From Clostridiales bacterium (lineage in GTDB: Bacteria > Bacillota > Clostridia > Lachnospirales > WQUN01): 10,680 nt of DNA. Below the pieces are notes generated by a model, which did not search any database, was not told the DNA's origin, and saw only the letters and a list, made by a program, of their open reading frames with translations. The DNA lies in assembly GCA_031273705.1 (NCBI GenBank), contig JAISRJ010000047.1, positions 1 to 10,680 on the forward strand, given 5' to 3'. Positions 6,674-10,680 of the stretch are shown here, one piece after another (within the stretch, counting starts at the first letter, position 1; the number at the start of each line of letters is the position of its first letter). A program made the position numbers and the translations under genes.

Positions 6674-6689
6674 GAAGATTACTTACCGC
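6667..6689 (+). other. Intercistronic hairpin between the lipoprotein and response-regulator genes
   Basis: GCGGTAGG (6667-6674) pairs with CTTACCGC (6682-6689), an eight-base stem with one G-U pair and a seven-base loop. It covers the lipoprotein stop codon and ends seven bases before the ribosome site of the regulator. No U-run follows, so it is not a terminator. It could affect mRNA stability or coupling between the pump genes and the regulator genes. Confidence 0.5.
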
Positions 6690-6695
6690 GGTGAC

Positions 6696-6701
6696 GAGGT
6701 G
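6696..6701 (+). promoter_or_regulatory. Ribosome binding site setting the response-regulator start
   Basis: GAGGTG lies six bases before GTG 6708. The alternative GTG at 6699 is part of this site itself and has no other Shine-Dalgarno sequence nearby, so 6708 is the better start. Confidence 0.6.
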
Positions 6702-6707
6702 GACTCA

Positions 6708-7481
6708 GTGACTCTGAAAAACAAAAATATTCTGGCCGTGGATGATGAGCCGAAAATTTTGGAGGTGGTGTCCTCGTTTTTGGAAAGCCGCGGCTTTACA
6801 GTATTTACCGCCGAAGATGGGAAACAGGCGCTTGAGATCTTCGGGCGTGAAAACATCGCGCTGATTGTTCTTGATCTTATGCTTCCCGATATTCCCGGAG
6901 AGGAAATCTGCCGCAGAATACGCGGAAAATCTCGTGTACCGATAATCATGTTGACAGCTAAGATTGAGGAAAACGACCTGCTGGAAGGACTTAATATCGG
7001 CGCGGACGACTACATCATAAAACCGTTCAGCTTAAGGGAACTTTCCGCGCGGATTGATACCGTACTGCGGCGGACCGCTGACGATTTGATTCCTCTGACA
7101 GTAAAAAACTCTTTTCGGGGCGGAGATTTAGTCGTTGATTTTGAAAAGAACATCGTCCTGAAAAATCGGGAAGCTGTCAACCTGACGCCCAGTGAGATAA
7201 AAATTCTTGCAGCGCTGATTAAATACCCCGGAAAGGCGTTCACTCGCGCGGAACTTATAGATATCGCTCTTGGTGAGGAGTTTGACGGCTTTGACCGCGC
7301 GATTGATAACCATATCAAGAATCTGCGTCAAAAGATTGAGGATGATTCCAAAAATCCGGACTATGTCCTTACGATACACGGGCTTGGGTATAAGTTCGGC
7401 GGAACGTCCGCTTCGAGCGAAACGTCCGTTTCGGGCGGAACGTCCGCCTCGAGCGAAACATCCGCCTCGAGAGATGTGTAA
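6708..7481 (+). CDS. OmpR/PhoB-family response regulator
   Basis: This 257-residue DNA-binding regulator is phosphorylated by the kinase encoded next to it. The receiver domain (about 5-120) has Asp12-Asp13 for Mg2+, phosphoacceptor Asp56 in VLDLMLP, the switch Thr in MLTAK and Lys105 in IIKPFS. The winged-helix domain (about 130-230) ends with the typical YVLTIHGLGYKF. Residues 231-254 are a Ser/Thr/Gly/Glu tail made of repeats, absent from ordinary family members. I choose GTG 6708, with GAGGTG (6696-6701) six bases upstream, over GTG 6699, which overlaps that ribosome site and would add three residues. The stop overlaps the kinase start by one base. Being next to copA suggests control of the copper genes, as in CopRS/CusRS systems; the ligand is unproven. 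Confidence 0.92.
   Translation: MTLKNKNILAVDDEPKILEVVSSFLESRGFTVFTAEDGKQALEIFGRENIALIVLDLMLPDIPGEEICRRIRGKSRVPIIMLTAKIEENDLLEGLNIGADDYIIKPFSLRELSARIDTVLRRTADDLIPLTVKNSFRGGDLVVDFEKNIVLKNREAVNLTPSEIKILAALIKYPGKAFTRAELIDIALGEEFDGFDRAIDNHIKNLRQKIEDDSKNPDYVLTIHGLGYKFGGTSASSETSVSGGTSASSETSASRDV
7398..7469 (+). repeat. In-frame 18-nt tandem repeat at the 3' end of the response-regulator gene
   Basis: Four 18-base units lie at 7398-7415, 7416-7433, 7434-7451 and 7452-7469, alternating GGCGGAACGTCCGC(T/C)TCG and AGCGAAAC(G/A)TCCG(T/C)(T/C)TCG, so they can also be read as two 36-base units. They encode GGTSAS-SETSVS-GGTSAS-SETSAS, a flexible tail after the DNA-binding domain. Units contain short palindromes such as GGCGGA-ACG-TCCGCC and CGAAAC-GTCC-GTTTCG. 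The array ends 12 bases before the stop codon. Confidence 0.85.
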
Positions 7482-8860
7482 TGCGAAGTCTTAGAACGCA
7501 ATTATCGATGGCGTTTATGCTGGTTGTGCTGATTACGGTTTCCATTATCAGCTTTTTTTCCAATACGCTGATAAGCAGCCAATTTGAATCATATGTCGCG
7601 AAAACACAGGCACAAAGAACAGAGCATATCGTTAGTGACTTGAGTCTGCTATACAACAGCTTTACACGCTCGTGGAACAAAGACGCCGTTCATACAGTAG
7701 GCATGGACGCTTTAGAAGAAGGCTATATTGTTAAGGTGTATAACCACGTTGGCGAGAGTATTTGGGACGCGGGAAACCACGATATGGCGGAGTGTCAGCA
7801 CATCATGGACGATATTACAAACCGAATGAGGGAATACGGTCGGGCCGGAGATTTCGCTTCGCACGAATATACGCTGACGCAAAATGAGCAAAAGGTCGGC
7901 TTCGCGAGTGTTAGTTACTTTGGCCCTTATTTTTTGACTGAAGGTGACTTTGACTTTATAAGTTCGCTGAATATTATGCTGATGATTGTTGGCGTGTCCT
8001 CGTTGCTGCTTTCATTCATGGCGGGATTGATTTTGGCGAGACGTATCGCTCGCCCTGTCGCAAAGACAGCGGAAATTGCCGGGCGGATTGCGGCGGGTAA
8101 CTATGATATTCAATTTGAGGGAGGTACGAGAACGAAAGAACTTCTGGATTTAGTATCTTCCGTAAATCATCTCTCTGCAGCCCTGTCCAAACAGGAAACT
8201 TTGCGCAAAAGGCTTACCGCCGATGTCGCCCACGAACTCCGAACTCCCCTCGCGACGCTAGGCACACACATTGAGGCGATGATCGACGGCGTATGGGACC
8301 CAACTCCGGAACGGCTTAAAAGCTGCCATGAGGAAATCATGCGCCTTGGCAAAATGGTTATGGATTTAGAGCGATTGGAACGAGCCGAAAGCGATAATTT
8401 GAAATTGGATAAAACTCCGACAGATTTACTTGCGCTCACTCGCAGCGTTTGCGATAACTTCGCGGGCGAACTGACGACCAAAAACCTGCGGCTTAACATA
8501 GACGGAACGCCCGCGGCAGCATTGATAGACAAGGATAGAATCAGCGGCGTTATCGGAAATCTTGTGTCCAACGCGGTGAAATATACGCCGGAGGGCGGGC
8601 ATATTCAAATTTCCATACAGGATACCGAGAATGAAACTGTGTTTGCGATTGAAGATAACGGCACGGGAATCTCCGAAAACGAGTTGCCATTTATTTTCGA
8701 GCGGTTTTACCGCGCTGATAAATCCCGCAACCGAAATACAGGCGGTTCGGGCATAGGACTCGCGATCGTCAAGTCGGTGGTTTCGGCGCACGGCGGAACG
8801 GTGGCGGCGCGGAGTGAACCTAACAAGGGAAGCCGGTTTGTCATTATATTACCGAAATGA
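7481..8860 (+). CDS. Sensor histidine kinase (HAMP, HisKA, HATPase)
   Basis: This 459-residue membrane kinase is the partner of the regulator encoded just upstream (one-base overlap TAATG). Membrane helix 1 is about 8-31. An extracytoplasmic sensor of about 130 residues (32-160) follows, then membrane helix 2 (about 161-185), HAMP (about 185-237), the HisKA domain with His251 in DVAHELRTPL and the ATPase domain with N-box Asn360 and Asn364, G1 DNGTGIS (from 392) and G2 TGGSGIGLAI (420-429). All catalytic motifs are intact. The sensor domain contains GNHDMAECQHIM, where His100, Met102, Cys105, His107 and Met109 could bind Cu(I). The large sensor domain separates it from BceS-type kinases, which have very short loops, so it is unlikely to serve the ABC transporter at the left edge. 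Copper sensing is inferred from context. The gene ends 71 bases before the convergent neighbour, with no clear terminator. Confidence 0.93.
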   Translation: MRSLRTQLSMAFMLVVLITVSIISFFSNTLISSQFESYVAKTQAQRTEHIVSDLSLLYNSFTRSWNKDAVHTVGMDALEEGYIVKVYNHVGESIWDAGNHDMAECQHIMDDITNRMREYGRAGDFASHEYTLTQNEQKVGFASVSYFGPYFLTEGDFDFISSLNIMLMIVGVSSLLLSFMAGLILARRIARPVAKTAEIAGRIAAGNYDIQFEGGTRTKELLDLVSSVNHLSAALSKQETLRKRLTADVAHELRTPLATLGTHIEAMIDGVWDPTPERLKSCHEEIMRLGKMVMDLERLERAESDNLKLDKTPTDLLALTRSVCDNFAGELTTKNLRLNIDGTPAAALIDKDRISGVIGNLVSNAVKYTPEGGHIQISIQDTENETVFAIEDNGTGISENELPFIFERFYRADKSRNRNTGGSGIGLAIVKSVVSAHGGTVAARSEPNKGSRFVIILPK

Positions 8861-8931
8861 AGTTGGGCGTTGTCAATCGCGCGGCTAGTCACATTAACGG
8901 GATAACTCCCGCGGGCACCACCAGGGAGACC

Positions 8932-10377
8932 TTATTTTCTTTTCCCAGAAAGTATGAGCGATCCATCACCTTTTTTATTTATCTCTGTAAATTCTTTTCC
9001 GGTTTGCCGGGCTATAATTTCCAGCACTTTTGGCATACAGAACCCACCTTGGCAGCGACCCATTCCCGCTCTGGTCCGGCGTTTTACGCCGTCAATATCC
9101 GTAGCCGGGCATTTTTGGCGCAAAGCATCCAATATGTGCCCTTCGGATACCGTCTCACAACGACAGATAATATTCCCGTATGAGGGATCTTCTTTTATAA
9201 GAGCGTCCAATTCTGCTTTGGATAGTTCCATCGATTCCAGTATTGACGGATGTGAGTGGAAGTATGGATAAAAATCGGAATTTTTTGAAAGGTTCTCCGC
9301 TTTTACGATAAGCCGCGCCAGGTATTCGCCTATAGCGGGCGATGCCGTAAGCCCGGGTGATTGAATACCGGCGGCGTTATAAAACCCTGGTGTTGTATTC
9401 GATTCTCCCACAATAAAATCATCACTGTCCGATACGGCTCTTATCCCCGTAAAAGAAGTTATAAGCCCTGAGTGGTTTATTCCCGGCACACTCTTTAGAG
9501 CCGTTCGCCAAACAAAATCCTGACCGTCGGTCGTCGTATCGTGAATGGTTTCATTATCTGCGCTTAGATTAACGGCGCTGGGACCAATCAGTAAATTCCC
9601 GTCGACCGTCGGGGTAACCAGCACTCCTTTACCCATAGATTTTTGGGGCATTTGAAAGATAGTGCGGCCGACCAGTCCGCCCATGCTTTTATCAAACAAC
9701 ATATATTCCCCCGCGCGGGGAATAATACTAAAAGAACTATCCCCGACCATAGCCGCTATTTTATCCGCGAAAAGCCCGGCGGCGTTAATTACATATTTTG
9801 CCGTGTATTCATGACCAGTTGTTGAAACTATGAATTTATGGTTTTCTTTTATGATTGAGATAACTTCCTCATTCAATCGTAAATCCAATCCATTCTGTTC
9901 GGCGTTGGAGGCGGCGTTAATCGCCAGATTATATGGACAGACAATTCCGCCTGTCTGCGCAAGCAATACGCTCTTTACATTATCGGACAGAGCCGGTTCC
10001 AATTCGCGTGCCTGGTCTCCAGAGATTATCGACAAGCCTTTAACATTATTGGCAGCGCCCTGCTTTAATAATTGAGCTTGGCTCTCGCGTTCATAATCGT
10101 TGAACGCGCAGACCATGGACCCGTTTTTGCGAAAATGTACTCCAAGTTCCTCGCAGACCCTTTCCATTATAATATTTCCGGCTGCATTAAAAGCGGCTTT
10201 TTGCGTTCCCGCCTCGGCGTCAAAACCTGCGTGAACTATACCGCTGTTAGCTTTAGAAGCGCCGCAAGCCACATCGTTTTCTTTCTCCAACAACAAAATT
10301 CGGCAGTTGTATCTTGAAAGTTCCCTTGCTATCAGCGAACCTACGACGCCCCCGCCGATAATTATTACCGTATACAC
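8932..10377 (-). CDS. GlpA-like FAD-dependent oxidoreductase with C-terminal BFD [2Fe-2S] domain
   Basis: This 481-residue protein likely oxidises glycerol-3-phosphate, 2-hydroxyglutarate or a related substrate using FAD. The N-terminus has the dinucleotide fold IIIGGGVVGS (5-14) with acidic Glu31 at the end of strand 2. It is followed by the DAO-family GASKANSGIVHAG segment, and the substrate and FAD region runs to about 370 with IRAVSDSDDFIVG. The C-terminal BFD-like domain carries Cys405, Cys407, Cys442 and Cys447 in CRC and GRCQGGFC, expected to bind [2Fe-2S]. The layout matches anaerobic GlpA-like proteins of Clostridia, which often sit with a second flavoprotein and a DUF1667 protein; here no partner follows, since the kinase gene converges from the other side. 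The start is GTG (10375-10377) with GGAGGT (10385-10390) seven bases upstream. The exact substrate cannot be told from sequence. Confidence 0.92.
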   Translation of the reverse strand: MYTVIIIGGGVVGSLIARELSRYNCRILLLEKENDVACGASKANSGIVHAGFDAEAGTQKAAFNAAGNIIMERVCEELGVHFRKNGSMVCAFNDYERESQAQLLKQGAANNVKGLSIISGDQARELEPALSDNVKSVLLAQTGGIVCPYNLAINAASNAEQNGLDLRLNEEVISIIKENHKFIVSTTGHEYTAKYVINAAGLFADKIAAMVGDSSFSIIPRAGEYMLFDKSMGGLVGRTIFQMPQKSMGKGVLVTPTVDGNLLIGPSAVNLSADNETIHDTTTDGQDFVWRTALKSVPGINHSGLITSFTGIRAVSDSDDFIVGESNTTPGFYNAAGIQSPGLTASPAIGEYLARLIVKAENLSKNSDFYPYFHSHPSILESMELSKAELDALIKEDPSYGNIICRCETVSEGHILDALRQKCPATDIDGVKRRTRAGMGRCQGGFCMPKVLEIIARQTGKEFTEINKKGDGSLILSGKRK

Positions 10378-10418
10378 TTTTATTACCTCCCAGTATTCTG
10401 CTTTATTATTTTGTTATA

Positions 10419-10482
10419 ATAGATTATTTTTTAAATAGATTATTTTTTAAATAGATTATTTCTTATAATACATTATTTTCTT
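10419..10482. repeat. 16-nt AT-rich tandem repeat upstream of the oxidoreductase gene
   Basis: ATAGATTATTTTTTAA occurs twice exactly (10419-10434, 10435-10450), then as ATAGATTATTTCTTAT (10451-10466) and a further diverged copy (about 10467-10482). It begins about 40 bases upstream of the GTG start, where promoter or leader sequence of the minus-strand gene is expected. Copy-number change would alter promoter spacing. Confidence 0.8.
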
Positions 10483-10503
10483 ATACTAAAGCAAAAAATA
10501 TTT

Positions 10504-10514
10504 AGAACTGTTCT
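10504..10514. promoter_or_regulatory. Short palindrome AGAAC-T-GTTCT, possible operator
   Basis: A perfect five-base inverted repeat around a central T lies about 130 bases before the oxidoreductase start and about 160 before the right-edge gene. It is short enough to occur by chance; the form would suit a dimeric repressor. Confidence 0.25.
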
Positions 10515-10523
10515 GTCAAGGGC

Positions 10524-10551
10524 ATCCCCGCTGAACAATCCCCGCTGGACG
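10524..10551. repeat. 14-nt tandem duplication ATCCCCGCTGAACA / ATCCCCGCTGGACG
   Basis: Two adjacent 14-base units (10524-10537, 10538-10551) match at 12 positions. They form a GC-rich island inside an AT-rich intergenic region, so they stand out from their surroundings. Function unknown; possible tandem regulator site or a recent slippage product. Confidence 0.6.
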
Positions 10552-10640
10552 GTAATATTTCATATAGTCAAACTAATTTATAAAACTATTAATTTATATT
10601 AAAAAAATTAATAAATCGTGATTTTATCCCCCAAATCGGT

Positions 10641-10646
10641 TATAAT
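10641..10646 (+). promoter_or_regulatory. Probable -10 box of the right-edge gene
   Basis: A perfect TATAAT lies 26 bases before the TTG start at 10673. The -35 at 17 bases upstream (GTGATT, 10618-10623) is only a partial match, so the promoter may need an activator or be weak. Confidence 0.45.
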
Positions 10647-10672
10647 TATGTCGACGAGAAAGGGGGATTCTA

Positions 10673-10680
10673 TTGAAGGC
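10673..10680 (+). CDS. Start of an unidentified gene (partial, runs out of window)
   Basis: AGGGGG (10661-10666) is followed after six bases by TTG AAG GC, giving M-K-A or M-K-G as the first residues. A TATAAT box upstream supports a real gene start. Nothing can be said of its product. Confidence 0.4.

Larger units (their letters stand above)
10392..10660. other. AT-rich divergent intergenic region
   Basis: This region separates the minus-strand oxidoreductase from a plus-strand gene beginning at the window edge. It holds a 16-nt AT tandem repeat (10419-10482), the palindrome AGAAC-T-GTTCT (10504-10514), a 14-nt tandem duplication (10524-10551) and, at the right, a plus-strand -10 box. I see no coding sequence or RNA gene. 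Promoter elements for the oxidoreductase must lie here, but in such AT-rich sequence too many TATAAT-like boxes exist to choose one. Confidence 0.5.

Noticed and set aside
6699..7481. Response regulator starting at GTG 6699.
   Set aside because: That GTG overlaps the ribosome site GAGGTG that suits GTG 6708.
6708..8860. Idea that the two-component system is the BceRS partner of the BceA-type ABC transporter at the left edge.
   Set aside because: BceS kinases have a very short extracytoplasmic loop; this kinase has about 130 residues, and it is coupled to copA about 6 kb away on the other strand.
8898..8940. Possible terminator between the kinase and the oxidoreductase genes (CGGGA/TCCCG and CTCCC/GGGAG pairings before TTATTTTCTTTT).
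   Set aside because: The stems are only five bases, mutually exclusive or with a 13-base loop, and the T-rich part is inside the convergent gene. Not strong enough to call.
8857..9183. Plus-strand open frame after the kinase gene.
   Set aside because: It overlaps the oxidoreductase on the opposite strand, whose protein is clearly real, and has no family features.

Overview
The window looks like chromosomal DNA of an anaerobic, low-to-moderate-GC Firmicute, most likely an uncultured or little-studied member of Clostridia. This rests on family resemblance (BceA-type ABC ATPase, the HMA/SafE/cupredoxin fusion, the BFD-containing GlpA-like oxidoreductase), strong AGGAGG-type ribosome binding sites, and frequent GTG/TTG starts. 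No tRNA, rRNA, CRISPR array, insertion sequence or phage gene was seen.

Layout. (1) Positions 1-584, minus strand: the N-terminal three quarters of a BceA-type ABC transporter ATPase. It appears to start at a non-canonical AUA codon. (2) Positions 585-903: a divergent control region with a G/C-tract palindrome and an 11-nt direct repeat. (3) Positions 904-3186, plus strand: a metal-handling block made of a three-part membrane protein (HMA, SafE-like channel, cupredoxin), a 45-residue membrane peptide, and an FtrD-like Fe-S/metal membrane protein. (4) Positions 3187-3416: a spacer holding the remnant of an HxlR-family regulator on the minus strand, with a good sigma-A promoter at its edge facing copA. 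(5) Positions 3417-8860, plus strand: copA (Cu+ P-type ATPase), a lipoprotein of unknown family, and an OmpR-type response regulator with its sensor kinase. Copy-overlap junctions (ATAATG, GTAATG) tie copA to the lipoprotein and the regulator to the kinase. (6) Positions 8932-10377, minus strand: a GlpA-like FAD oxidoreductase with a C-terminal [2Fe-2S] BFD domain, converging on the kinase gene. (7) Positions 10378-10680: an AT-rich divergent intergenic region with short tandem repeats, and the first codons of another plus-strand gene.

Working model (inference): genes 904-8860 form one copper homeostasis locus. CopA exports Cu(I). The HMA-SafE-cupredoxin protein moves or buffers copper at the membrane, with the small peptide and FtrD-like protein assisting. 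The lipoprotein sits outside the membrane, and the two-component system senses the extracytoplasmic metal and controls the locus. No CsoR or CopY gene lies in the window, so the two-component system is the only intact candidate regulator visible.

The most unusual sequence-level signals are two unrelated 18-nt in-frame tandem repeats built from short palindromes, in linker or tail positions of two genes of this locus; the truncated HxlR gene abutting the copA promoter; the apparent AUA start; and the uncharacterised lipoprotein embedded between copA and its presumed regulators.
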